Part shown: piece after piece, positions 27,801 to 36,835 of the stretch
Numbering within the stretch: the stretch's first letter is position 1
Layout: the number at the start of each line of letters is the position of its first letter
Made by a program: the position numbers and the translations under genes
The notes under the pieces: generated by a model
The model's database searches: none
What the model saw: the letters and a program-made list of their open reading frames with translations, nothing else
What the model was told of the DNA's origin: nothing
Assembly: GCA_963830175.1 (NCBI GenBank)
Contig: CAWHKV010000003.1
Location: 1 to 64,000 of the forward strand
From: JBBRBB01 sp963830175
Lineage (GTDB): Bacteria > Bacteroidota > Bacteroidia > Chitinophagales > Chitinophagaceae
Direction of reading: 5' to 3'
Length of the DNA stretch: 64,000 nucleotides

Positions 27801-29121
27801 GGTAGGAGCACGGTTAAGCATAACCGGGTGCCCTTTTAATATGTTTTCGAGAATATCCCAAACAACTGCGTCTTTTCTGTCAACGAGTTTCTTGGCGCTT
27901 TTAACGGTTTTTACAATACCTCTTTCAATTAATTTTCTAATAATAAATGGCTTGAATAATTCTGCAGCCATGTCTTTAGGCAACCCGCACTCGTGCATTT
28001 TTAATTCCGGTCCAACAACGATTACAGAACGACCTGAATAGTCCACACGTTTTCCAAGAAGGTTCTGGCGGAACCGACCCTGTTTACCTTTAAGCACATC
28101 GCTTAAAGACTTCAGTGCCCGGCCACCTTCTGCTTTAACAGCATTGGATTTACGGCTATTATCGAACAAACTGTCAATAGACTCCTGCAACATTCTCTTT
28201 TCATTACGAAGAATTACTTCAGGGGCTTTGATCTCTAATAAGCGTTTTAAACGATTGTTACGAATGATCACCCTGCGGTAAAGATCATTCAGATCGGAAG
28301 ATGCAAAACGACCACCATCTAAAGGAACCAACGGTCTCAACTCAGGTGGAATAACAGGAATGTATTGCATTACCATCCATTCGGGGCGGTTTACAATACG
28401 GCTATTGGCATCTCTGAAAGCTTCAACAACACTTAAACGTTTTAAGGCATCTGCCTTACGTTGCTGAGATGTTTCGTTTGCAGCTGCATTACGCAGTGAA
28501 AAGCTAAGGTCATCTAATTGTGTACGGGCTAACAAGTCGTGCACAGCTTCTGCACCCATCTTGGCGATGAACTTTTGGGGATCATCATCAGGCAGGTACA
28601 TATTATCTTTAGGCAGGTTTTCAACTATATCGAGGTATTCTTCCTCGGTAAGCAGGTCGCCTGATTTCAAATTTTTGTCTTCGCGGATACCGGGCTGAAC
28701 CACTGCATACCTTTCGTAGTAAACAATGCTTTCAAGCTTTTTCGAGCTCATGCCCAACAGGTAACCAATCTTATTTGGTAAACTTTTAAAGTACCAGATA
28801 TGTACCACGGGTACAACCAGTTTAATATGCCCCATGCGTTCGCGGCGAACTTTCTTTTCAGTAACCTCCACGCCACACCTGTCGCATACAATGCCTTTAT
28901 AGCGAATACGTTTGTATTTGCCGCAGGCACATTCATAGTCTTTTACCGGACCGAAAATTCTTTCACAAAATAAACCATCACGTTCGGGTTTGTAGGTACG
29001 ATAGTTAATGGTTTCAGGTTTTAAAACCTCGCCGAAGCTGCGTTCCAGTATACTATCGGGAGATGCTAATCCAATTGTGATCTGAGAAAAACTGGCTTTC
29101 AGGCCGATTATCTTTTTTCAT
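24837..29121 (-). CDS. rpoC: RNA polymerase subunit beta' (RpoC), one frameshift near the N-terminus
   Basis: The catalytic large subunit of RNA polymerase. The main frame shows the first zinc site (CACGKYKRIRYKG, CDRCG), the Mg-binding NADFDGDQMAVH loop, the trigger loop and the second zinc site CESKRGVCVKCYG. Upstream of the first clean start (28871, GTG) the same frame continues to SQITIGLASPDSILERSFG, then breaks at a T5 run (plus-strand A run 29087-29091). With one T removed it continues from ATG 29121 (MKKDNRPES) and gives 1427 residues, the usual Bacteroidota size. Since the gene is essential, the extra base is almost certainly a sequencing error. No rpoB lies upstream. Confidence 0.95.
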
Positions 29122-29476
29122 TGCTGTTTTTAATTGGAGGTTTTGAACATTTTTTCATATTTTTTGAACCAGGCTGCAATACTTTCTTCAGCTTCGTTGC
29201 GTCGCACACTTCAACATATACACTTAAGGGAACAAAAGTGAATAATTGCTGTTATGGTGATTGATTGATGATAAGGTGCTGTAGATTTGAAAGGATACAC
29301 TGCTCCAAAATACATAAGTCGGCAAAAGTAGGTATTATAATCTAAAAAAAAGTAAAGTTTTCAATTAATAGGTTCGAATTATAACGATTTTGTGAATATT
29401 TCTCTTAAAGAGTGGCATTTCATTAATTATCCACCGTTTTTCCACCTTCTTTAAATCTTTCCATTAAATCATTATT
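29122..29476 (-). promoter_or_regulatory. rpoC leader and promoter region
   Basis: 355 nt with no gene. On the minus strand a TACTTTTG box lies at 29330-29323, followed by C, as in the -7 consensus TAnnTTTGC. This places the start site about 200 nt before the rpoC ATG. The -33 element is unclear because the region is A/T-rich. No terminator is visible between the membrane-protein gene and this promoter. The rplJL-rpoB genes normally found here are absent. Confidence 0.5.
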
Positions 29477-30142
29477 CTATAAGGAAGACTGATCAGCACT
29501 TTTGTCTTGTTTCATTTTAAACATTAACCGCGCAGTTAACGCCCCCAGCGATCCAAAAACAAGTGAAAAGAATGGTCCCATAATAACATGCGTAAAAGCA
29601 TTGTCAAAGGCATGAAAGAAAATGTAAGCTTTCGGATTTTTATAGTTTTTAAACCCTGAATTATCCTGTAGTACATATAGCATTTTCTCAGAAAATAAAG
29701 AATTAATGAGGAAGCCAAAGCATAAAGCGATTACTGTTCCCAGCAAAGCGCTAACAAAACTGCTCTTAATACCGGCAAAAATACTGTTGGTTTCTTTGGT
29801 TTTATACCCGCTTATTACTCCGAAAGTAATAAATATGATCACCATCATTATTGTAGTAATTACCCAGTTAGGAGTATCTGTTTGCGTGGTAATAAATGTT
29901 TTTTGGGAAATATTCAAAATAAAAAGTAACCCAATAATATACCCGGCATTGCGGCTAAATAAATCAGGTTTCATTAAAGCCCATAATAAGATATATACTG
30001 CAAGGGCTGCAAATACTACAATTATGGTTAAAATGGATTGTGCAAGCACAAGCCGGTGGCTTGCCAAAGCAACAATCATTAAAATAAAAAGAAGAATTGC
30101 GGGTATAAGAATGTTTAAAATACTGGCGCCTTTATAATTCAC
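29477..30142 (-). CDS. Multi-pass membrane protein of unknown function
   Basis: 221 residues with about six membrane segments, beginning in the ILIPAILLFILMIVA segment. The C-terminal part (GPFFSLVFGSLGALTARLM) is glycine- and serine-containing, as in small packed helices, then ends in a basic tail. I recognise no named family. It sits between the RRM protein (upstream on the same strand) and rpoC, separated from each by noncoding gaps. Confidence 0.65.
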   Translation of the reverse strand: MNYKGASILNILIPAILLFILMIVALASHRLVLAQSILTIIVVFAALAVYILLWALMKPDLFSRNAGYIIGLLFILNISQKTFITTQTDTPNWVITTIMMVIIFITFGVISGYKTKETNSIFAGIKSSFVSALLGTVIALCFGFLINSLFSEKMLYVLQDNSGFKNYKNPKAYIFFHAFDNAFTHVIMGPFFSLVFGSLGALTARLMFKMKQDKSADQSSL

Positions 30143-30217
30143 AGTTAATGGGATTGGTTTATGAATATCGGCTGCATGCCTTAATTAAGGCAAAGTAAGT
30201 AAAAAGCTGTATGCAAT

Positions 30218-30248
30218 AAAAAAGTCCTGTAATAAAATTGCAGGACTT
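30218..30248 (-). terminator. Terminator of the RRM gene
   Basis: On the minus strand: stem AGTCCTG/CAGGACT with an 11-nt loop, followed by at least six T. It lies 25 nt after the stop codon. Confidence 0.85.
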
Positions 30249-30272
30249 AAAGAATTTGATGATTTGTTGGGA

Positions 30273-30680
30273 TTAATACCTGTTGTATCCACCGCCGCTT
30301 CCACCATCACCACGGTTACGGTTAAATCCACCGCGATCCCGGTTGTAGCCACCGCCACCACCTTTGTTATCGCGATATCCGCCGCCGCCGCCGCCGCCGC
30401 CAAAGCTCTTCTTCTTGTAACCACCTTCACCTTCTTTTTTCGGTGCAGATTCGTTAACAATAATTTTGCGGCCGGTAACTTCTGAATCGTTCAACTGGCT
30501 GATTGCTTCACGAGCAGCGTTGTCGTCGCTCATTTCCACAAAACCAAAGCCTTTGCTGCGGTTGTTGTTGAATTTGTCAGTAACTACTTTTGCAGAAACT
30601 ACTTCTCCATAGGGTGAAAAAAGATTGTACAGGTCATCATTGGTAATACTCCAATTTAGGTTTCCAACGTAAATGTTCAT
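30273..30680 (-). CDS. Glycine-rich RNA-binding protein (RRM)
   Basis: 135 residues. One RRM domain (1-80) has RNP2 IYVGNL at the start and RNP1 KGFGFVEM near 43-50. A low-complexity tail rich in Gly, Arg and Tyr follows, with an eight-glycine run and repeated GGYNR units. It would bind single-stranded RNA. Similar Bacteroidota proteins are cold- or growth-regulated RNA chaperones; that is family knowledge, not visible here. It has a strong promoter (30792-30821), a leader of about 110 nt and its own terminator, so it is monocistronic. The glycine run is coded by seven GGC repeats, a microsatellite that can change length in frame. Confidence 0.93.
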   Translation of the reverse strand: MNIYVGNLNWSITNDDLYNLFSPYGEVVSAKVVTDKFNNNRSKGFGFVEMSDDNAAREAISQLNDSEVTGRKIIVNESAPKKEGEGGYKKKSFGGGGGGGGYRDNKGGGGGYNRDRGGFNRNRGDGGSGGGYNRY

Positions 30681-30791
30681 TGTAAAAAAAATTTAAATAA
30701 ATAAAAAACCTATGAAAACAGTAACCAAAAACCCGTGAGCTTTTCGAAAAACATTCAGGAGAAATGGAAGAACTGTAACATCAGGACATCA

Positions 30792-30821
30792 CAAAAGTAA
30801 TGTATTTCTTACATTGGCAAA
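30792..30821 (-). promoter_or_regulatory. Promoter of the RRM gene
   Basis: On the minus strand TTTG (30821-30818), an 18-nt spacer and TACTTTTG (30799-30792). This is a full match to the Bacteroidota -33/-7 consensus, about 110 nt before the ATG. The rest of the 30681-31034 gap holds no gene, only this promoter and that of efp. Confidence 0.75.
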
Positions 30822-31007
30822 TTTATTTTAATTACATCTAAAGGGTTATTTGCCAGCGATAAAGACAAACAGGAAACTTTTTATATTGGTCATGTTTTAA
30901 TTTTCGGCTTCCTCTAAATTTCCTCTTAAATTATTGGTAATAATAGGCGTATTGTCAATCATAATTTTAGATAAATATGATATTTTCAATTTTTAAACAG
31001 GTAGTCT

Positions 31008-31015
31008 TACTTTTG
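31008..31015 (+). promoter_or_regulatory. -7 box of the efp promoter
   Basis: TACTTTTG followed by C, matching TAnnTTTGC and 19 nt before the efp ATG. A TTTTC near 30983-30987 is a poor -33. The leader would be only about 16 nt. Confidence 0.65.
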
Positions 31016-31034
31016 CGCCCTCTAATTTAATTGT

Positions 31035-31601
31035 ATGGCATCAACATCTGACATAAGCAGGGGAATGATTTTGAAACTTGACGGAAGCCTTTATTCCGTT
31101 ATAGAATTTGGCGAAAACAAAACTGCGAGGGCTGCCGCCAAAGTTTGGGCAAAGCTTAAAGGTGTGGATAATAACCGGACCATTGAGAAAACATGGAACA
31201 GTGGAGAAACTGTTTTCCCGGTGAGAGTTGAAAAGAAAACTTTTCAATTTCTGTATAAAGATGATACCGGTTACAATTTTATGGATAATGAAACCTTTGA
31301 GCAAATATCATTGGCTGAAGAAATGATAGATGCACCACAATTTTTAAAAGAAGGGGCAGAAGTTTTTGTTTTTGTAAATACTGAAAGTGAACAACCCATC
31401 GGGGCGGAATTACCGGAAAAAATTGTTGTAAAAATTACTTATTGCGAACCGGGTGTTCGGGGCGATACAGCCACCCGCGTTACAAAAACCGCCACTATTG
31501 AAACCGGCGGCACCATACAGGTTCCTTTATTTGTAAACGAAGGCGAAAGCATTCGCATAAACACCAAAACCGGTGACTATGTAGAACGTGTGAAAGAGTA
31601 A
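31035..31601 (+). CDS. efp: Elongation factor P with Arg at the loop tip
   Basis: 188 residues with the three-domain EF-P fold; the C-terminal part has YCEPGVRGDTATRVTK and IRINTKTGDYVERVK. It promotes peptide-bond formation at stalled polyproline stretches. The modified loop usually reads PGKG with Lys. Here the stretch is FGENKTARAAAKVWAKLK. Aligned to the Pseudomonas form NKSGRNAAVVKMKLK, Arg 32 occupies the tip, as in EF-P types that are rhamnosylated by EarP. The gene lies between an RRM gene and a dipeptide epimerase, not beside earP. It has its own TACTTTTG promoter. Confidence 0.9.
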   Translation: MASTSDISRGMILKLDGSLYSVIEFGENKTARAAAKVWAKLKGVDNNRTIEKTWNSGETVFPVRVEKKTFQFLYKDDTGYNFMDNETFEQISLAEEMIDAPQFLKEGAEVFVFVNTESEQPIGAELPEKIVVKITYCEPGVRGDTATRVTKTATIETGGTIQVPLFVNEGESIRINTKTGDYVERVKE

Positions 31602-31603
31602 TT

Positions 31604-32635
31604 TCAAAGAAAAAATTCGGGGTTTATATTAAAAATACCTAAACCGGATTTGCCGGAAAGGGTTATTTCACCATTATTATAATTAAGGCCTGTAGCAACA
31701 TCTTCACTTAATAACAAAGGACCATCCATATCAACATAATCAAGTTGAGGTAAAAACTGAGCAATAGCAGCAGAGCCAATGGTACTCTCGTTCATGCTGC
31801 CCATCATCACTTTTAAATTTAATTCCCTTGCTTTTGTAATCATTCTTAAGGCAGGTGTAATGCCACTGCATTTGGTTAATTTAATATTGATACCGTGAAA
31901 TACAGTAGAGCATTTCTCCACATCGTTTTCAGTAACACAACTTTCGTCCGCTATTAGGGGAAGTGCTGCAACTTCAAATAATTTTTGCATGCCTTCCCAA
32001 TCGTCTTTGGGCAGGGGTTGTTCCACAAATTCAACCCCCAGATCTTTTAATACCTGAATTTTTTGAATGGCTTCCTCCACATTCCATCCAGCATTTGCAT
32101 CTACCCTAAATGGAACGCTGGTATGGTTTCTTAATTCTGCAACCATTTCAATATCGTTATTAAAACCGACTTTTATTTTATAAATAGGTGAGGGATTTGC
32201 TTTCAGTTTTTCAACCATATTTTCTACATCAGCTATTCCTATGGTATAATCAGTAAAAGGTGTTTTTTCCCATGTAGTGTTCCATACTTCAAAGAGTGGT
32301 TTACCCTGCATTTTTCCAAACATATCCCATGCGGCCATATCAAGTGCGCAAACCAAAAAAGGATTTTTAGGAAATAAATGATGCAGGTAATGCCAGTACC
32401 GTTCAGGTTCGGTAAACGCAAATTTTTCAACAAACATTTTTTTGCGTTTAAGATCATCCATCATTTGCTCAACCGTTATGTTATAATAGCTAATGGCAGG
32501 CGCTTCGCCATACCCGGTAAATGGCCCCAGTTGCAAGGCAACAATTAATGAAGGCTGATGTGTTTTGGTTCTGCCACCGGAAATAGTAAACGGGTAACGG
32601 AACGGAAGATTTATTTCGCGGTAAAATAGTTTCAT
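31604..32635 (-). CDS. Dipeptide epimerase (L-Ala-D/L-Glu type)
   Basis: 343 residues, enolase superfamily, MLE subgroup. Catalytic signatures: KIKVG with the first acid/base Lys near residue 153, metal ligands in DANAGW, EQPL and DES, and the second Lys in IKLTKCSG. The loop MGSMNESTIG near the end is typical of dipeptide epimerases. It would interconvert L-Ala-D-Glu and L-Ala-L-Glu from peptidoglycan breakdown; its exact substrate preference is not readable. It is convergent with efp (2 nt apart) and follows the HisB-type phosphatase by 9 nt on the same strand, so they are probably co-transcribed. Confidence 0.88.
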   Translation of the reverse strand: MKLFYREINLPFRYPFTISGGRTKTHQPSLIVALQLGPFTGYGEAPAISYYNITVEQMMDDLKRKKMFVEKFAFTEPERYWHYLHHLFPKNPFLVCALDMAAWDMFGKMQGKPLFEVWNTTWEKTPFTDYTIGIADVENMVEKLKANPSPIYKIKVGFNNDIEMVAELRNHTSVPFRVDANAGWNVEEAIQKIQVLKDLGVEFVEQPLPKDDWEGMQKLFEVAALPLIADESCVTENDVEKCSTVFHGINIKLTKCSGITPALRMITKARELNLKVMMGSMNESTIGSAAIAQFLPQLDYVDMDGPLLLSEDVATGLNYNNGEITLSGKSGLGIFNINPEFFL

Positions 32636-32644
32636 TTATTTTCT

Positions 32645-33241
32645 TCAACGGCTGTACGTGTTTGCACTGCTTAGTGTTTGCTCTTTCAGGAATTCGTAAA
32701 TTGTTTTCCATTCGGTTGTTTCAAGGGCAATGGTACCATCTGTTTTTACTGTTTCAATTTTATCTTTTATTTCGTGGTTGCCCATACCTGAGCCACTGTT
32801 TATCCAAATGCCCTTACAGCCCAGGTTTGTGGCAAGCAGCATATCGGTAAGCCTGTCGCCAATAACAAATGAATTTTTTATATCATAATCAGGATTGTTT
32901 AAGTAATGTTTCAACATGCCTATACCTGGCTTCCGCGTATCTGCATTTTCGTAGGGATACGTTCTGTCGATATACACATCCTTAAAAATAATTCCTTCTC
33001 TTTCCAGGCATTTCATCACCAGGTTCTGTATAGGCCAAAATGCCGATTCAGGAAATGAATTTGTACCTAATCCATCCTGGTTTGTAACCATAGCAAGCTC
33101 AAAATTCAGATCCTTATATATCTTACCCAGGTATTCAAACATGTGCGGATAAAAGCCAAGTTCTTCTAAGCGGTCTATTTGATAATCGTAAGCTTCATCC
33201 AGCAAAGTGCCATCCCTGTCAATAAACAATACTCTTTTCAA
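32645..33241 (-). CDS. HisB-type HAD histidinol-phosphatase-like protein
   Basis: 198 residues. HAD motif I is LFIDRDGTLLDE, motif II is MVTNQDGLGTNSFP, and the later segment reads KPGIGMLKHYL, then FVIGDRLTDMLLA. This is close to the N-terminal phosphatase half of bifunctional HisB. The imidazoleglycerol-phosphate dehydratase half is missing; another gene starts 9 nt downstream. It may be a stand-alone histidinol-phosphatase or a related sugar-phosphate phosphatase. An alternative frame at the 3' end reads RTAVEENK and reaches an ATGA overlap with the epimerase, so the true C-terminus may differ if a base is wrong. Confidence 0.78.
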   Translation of the reverse strand: MKRVLFIDRDGTLLDEAYDYQIDRLEELGFYPHMFEYLGKIYKDLNFELAMVTNQDGLGTNSFPESAFWPIQNLVMKCLEREGIIFKDVYIDRTYPYENADTRKPGIGMLKHYLNNPDYDIKNSFVIGDRLTDMLLATNLGCKGIWINSGSGMGNHEIKDKIETVKTDGTIALETTEWKTIYEFLKEQTLSSANTYSR

Positions 33242-33302
33242 TTTATTTAATTTTTTGCAAAAATAATGTGGAAGGCAGATACTTCAATAACAGGAAGCGG
33301 AA

Positions 33303-33334
33303 TTTGGTTTATAATATAAACTACTTTATGTTTG
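33303..33334 (+). promoter_or_regulatory. Promoter of the TonB receptor gene
   Basis: TTTG (33303-33306), a 20-nt spacer and TATGTTTG (33327-33334), 16 nt before the ATG. This is a good match to the -33/-7 pattern. Confidence 0.6.
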
Positions 33335-33350
33335 TATTAATTCATCTTAT

Positions 33351-35573
33351 ATGAAATTCTTCTCTACCCTTGTATTCATCTTCTTTTTTTTACCGGGTGT
33401 ATTTAGCCAGGTAAATGTTACAGGAACTGTTGAGAACAGCAAAGGCAAACCCATTCCCAATGCTGGTATTACTTTAAAAAACACCTATGACGGCGCCTCG
33501 GCCGATTCTTCAGGGAATTATAATTTTATTACCACTGAAAAAGGACAATTTGAAATGGAGGCTACCGCACTTGGTTATAAGCCTGTAACAAAAACAATAA
33601 CGATCGACTCTTTAAATATTGCAGTAAATTTTATTTTAAAAGAAGAGGTGAACGAGCTAACTGCTGTAATGGTTATGGCAGGTTCCTTTGAAGCGGGAGA
33701 CAAAAAAAGGGCTGCCACTGTTTTAAGTTCTATTGATGTAGTTACTACAGCCGGATCAAACGGCGATATAAGCCAGGCAGTTAAAAACGTTGCCGGGTGC
33801 ACAACAGGTTGGCGAATCCGAGGGTTTGTTTGTAAGGGGCGGTACGGGATACGAAACCAAACAATTCATTGATGGCACCCTTGTGTACAATCCCTATTTT
33901 ACAAGTGTTCCCGACATCGCCTCGCGGGGAAGGTTTTCTCCCTTCTTATTTAAAGGCACTGTGTTTAGTACTGGCGGTTATTCAGCATTATATGGGCAGG
34001 CATTGTCATCCGCATTAATTTTGGAATCTATTGATATTCCCGACGAGTCTGCTGCAAGCGCATCCATTACACCCATTTTTGTGGGTGGGGGTTATCAGCA
34101 TCTTGCAAAAGATAAAAATGCATCGTGGGGAGTTAACTATGGCTATGTTAACCTCGCTGTTTATTTTAAACTGGTTAAGCAAACACCGGATTATTTTACT
34201 ATGCCTGAATACCATAATGGCGATGCCAATTTCAGATTCAAAACAAAAAATGGTGGTATAATAAAATACTACACAACATTTAGTTCGGCCGAATGGGCAT
34301 ACGGCGACCCGATATAGATTCTGCAGAATTGAAAGATGCTTTTTCATTAAAAAATTCAAATTGGTATAACAACCTTTCGTGGAAGGAAAACCTGGTCAAT
34401 GGATATAAATTTAACCTCGGTTTAAGCTATAGTATAAACAAAGATCTTATTGATCAGGAAATACAAAACCAGGAAAACAATCCGCTAAATAATTTCTCTC
34501 AACCTTATTTACAAACCAAGATTTTTACGGTAAATAACATGCAGCAGTTATACCAGGTAAAACCCGTATTGGAAAAAAAATTTTCAGGGCTTAACACAAT
34601 TCGCGTAGGCGCAGAACACTGGTACCTAAAAAGTAATACTGTATATAATGGGTTTGCCACAAATCTAAATGATGGATTAACGGCGGTTTTTGGCGAAGCA
34701 GATGTGTACCTTACGAATGCTGTGGCAGCAAAATTGGGAGGCAGGTACGAATACTCAACCTTGCTTGAAAAAGGTAATGTAGCCCCCAGAATTTCCCTTG
34801 CATATAAGGTGGCAAACAATGCTCAGGTTTCTGCAGCCTATGGCGTATTTTACCAAAAGCCGGAAAACCAGCAACTCGTTTTTTCAAACGAACTCAATTA
34901 TACAAAAGCGATACATTACATATTAAATTATCAGCGCTCTTATAATAACCGGATACTGCGCATTGAAGGTTTTTATAAAAAATATGAAGACCTGATAAAA
35001 ACATTTCCTTCAATTAATAACGATGGTTTTGGATTTGCAAAAGGAATTGAACTATTCTGGAGAGACAAAACAACTATTAAAGATTTTGATTATTGGGTAA
35101 GTTATTCCTATCTGGATACCAAACGAGATTACCTTAATTACCCGGGGCAACTGCAGCCCAACTTTGCTGCTAAACACACAGCTTCTGTAGTAACTAAACG
35201 GTTTGTAACCAAATGGAAAACAGGTTTCAATTTTACCTATAGCTATGCCACGGGAAGGCCTTATTATAATCTTGTGCAGTCCGGTGAAAAATATAAGATA
35301 AATGACCAGGGCTTAACCAAAGATTTTCACAACATGGGCTTTAGTGTAAACTATCTGCCTATGCTTGGTAAACAAAATGCAAAAACATTTATTGTATTAT
35401 TTGCCAGTGTAACAAACCTGCTGGGTGCAGACCAGGTATATGGCTTTAATTACTCGGCCAATGGTTTAATTAAACAACCCATTACGCCACCTGCAAAGCG
35501 ATTTTATTTTATAGGCTGTTTTCTTAGCTGGGGTGTAGATCGAAGCCAGGATGCCATTAACAATAACCTTTAA
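33351..35573 (+). CDS. TonB-dependent outer-membrane receptor, two frameshifts
   Basis: The protein starts with a signal peptide (MKFFSTLVFIFFFLPGVFSQ) and a carboxypeptidase-like regulatory domain (VTGTVENSKGKPIPNAGITL). Then come the plug (LPGAQQVGESEGLFVRGG) and a barrel ending near 35573. The reading frame switches twice: at the A5 run 33783-33787 (one A too many) and near GGCGA at 34302-34306 (one C missing). The two changes cancel and leave 740 residues, a normal length. It would import a substrate across the outer membrane with TonB energy; no SusD partner follows, so a carbohydrate role is not indicated. A promoter lies immediately upstream. Confidence 0.85.
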
Positions 35574-35593
35574 CTAAAAAAAATACACACAAC

Positions 35594-36220
35594 ATGAAAC
35601 AATTTATCCTTGCCATTTTTCTTTTTTCCTCGCTCATCGTAAAGGCACAAAGCGATAAATACGTACAGGCCATGGAAACCAATATAAATGCATTATCTGA
35701 TGCGAAAACAGTTGCCGAATTACAGGCTACATCTAATAATTTTTTACGCATTGCAGAGGCTGAAAAGACCCAGTGGTTGCCCTATTATTATGCGGCACTT
35801 GCACAGGCTTTTATTGGATACATGGATCAAAGTGGAGATAAAGATGTTTTAGGAAATTACGGGAGATCAATTCTGGAAAAGGCAGAAGCCATTGAGAAAA
35901 ATGGTGAAACCTATGCTGTGCGGTATATGCTTGCAAACATTCAAATGATGGTAGACCCCATGACTCGGTGGCAAACCTATGGTATGCAGGCAACAGAGGC
36001 TTTAAATAGCGGTAAAAAACTTGACCCCGAAAATCCACGCATTTATTATTTGCAGGGCGTTAATTTATTTTATACTCCGGAGCAATTTGGTGGAGGAAAG
36101 GTTGCAGCCAAGCCATTACTTGAAAAATCAGTTGAGTTGTATAATGCCGCTTCCCCCAAACCATTATATCCGAAATGGGGAAAACCGCAGGCAGAGAAAG
36201 TCCTGGCTGAATGTAATTAA
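35594..36220 (+). CDS. Secreted TPR-like protein
   Basis: 208 residues with a signal peptide (MKQFILAIFLFSSLIVKAQ). The mature part is helical, with tetratricopeptide-like repeats around YYAALAQAFIGYMD and IYYLQGVNLFYTP. It starts 20 nt after the TonB receptor and is probably co-transcribed. A role as a partner of the receptor in the periplasm or envelope is inferred from position only. Confidence 0.75.
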   Translation: MKQFILAIFLFSSLIVKAQSDKYVQAMETNINALSDAKTVAELQATSNNFLRIAEAEKTQWLPYYYAALAQAFIGYMDQSGDKDVLGNYGRSILEKAEAIEKNGETYAVRYMLANIQMMVDPMTRWQTYGMQATEALNSGKKLDPENPRIYYLQGVNLFYTPEQFGGGKVAAKPLLEKSVELYNAASPKPLYPKWGKPQAEKVLAECN

Positions 36221-36241
36221 TCTCAACTCTTAATTTAGTTT

Positions 36242-36835
36242 ATGGAAACAGAAAGACCAATGAGTGAAGAAGAAAGTCTTCAGCTCATTACATCAATGAT
36301 CAATAAGGCTAAATGCGATTATAATGAAACAGGCATCAGCGCATTAATGTGGGGCACAATTATAACCTTTTGCAGCCTTGTGTCTTTTGCCGGTTTTTTT
36401 TATAACTGGCAGTGGGTGCAGTACGTGTGGTTTCTAACAATCTTTGCTATAATTCCCCAGGTTATTATTTCATCCAAAGAAAATAAAAAAAGAAAATACA
36501 GCACTTACAGCGACGATGCTATCGGGGGTATCTGGTTTTGTTTTGGCATTAGTGTTTTCCTGTTGTTTTTTTATACGTCGCAAGTGCCTGTTGAAAAACC
36601 CGGGGCATTGTTCCTTATTTTATACGGCATTCCCACTTTTGCAACTGGGTTTACTAAACGCTTTAAACCCATGGTTATTGGTGGTATAGCCTGTTGGGTA
36701 TTTGCTGTTGCATCCATATACATTTCTTACCCGTATAGTGCTCTTTTGACCGCGGCAGGGGCGCAGCTGGCATGGTTTATTCCAGGATTAATTCTTAGAA
36801 AAAGATACATCCGATTAACAATGGGAAATGTTTAA
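36242..36835 (+). CDS. Multi-pass membrane protein paired with a winged-helix regulator
   Basis: 197 residues, about five membrane segments (near 35-56, 58-77, 100-118, 123-142 and 150-185), with a soluble N-terminal 30 residues. The ATG follows directly after the preceding gene with a 21-nt gap. The end overlaps the start of a winged-helix regulator by 8 nt. The pair has the same plan as 47527-48476. I recognise no family, but the shared plan suggests the membrane protein and regulator work together. Confidence 0.7.
   Translation: METERPMSEEESLQLITSMINKAKCDYNETGISALMWGTIITFCSLVSFAGFFYNWQWVQYVWFLTIFAIIPQVIISSKENKKRKYSTYSDDAIGGIWFCFGISVFLLFFYTSQVPVEKPGALFLILYGIPTFATGFTKRFKPMVIGGIACWVFAVASIYISYPYSALLTAAGAQLAWFIPGLILRKRYIRLTMGNV

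Noticed and set aside
24837..28871. rpoC start at the GTG at 28871
   Set aside because: The same frame continues upstream with the conserved zinc region and SQITIGLASPDSIL; only a T-run error separates it from ATG 29121.
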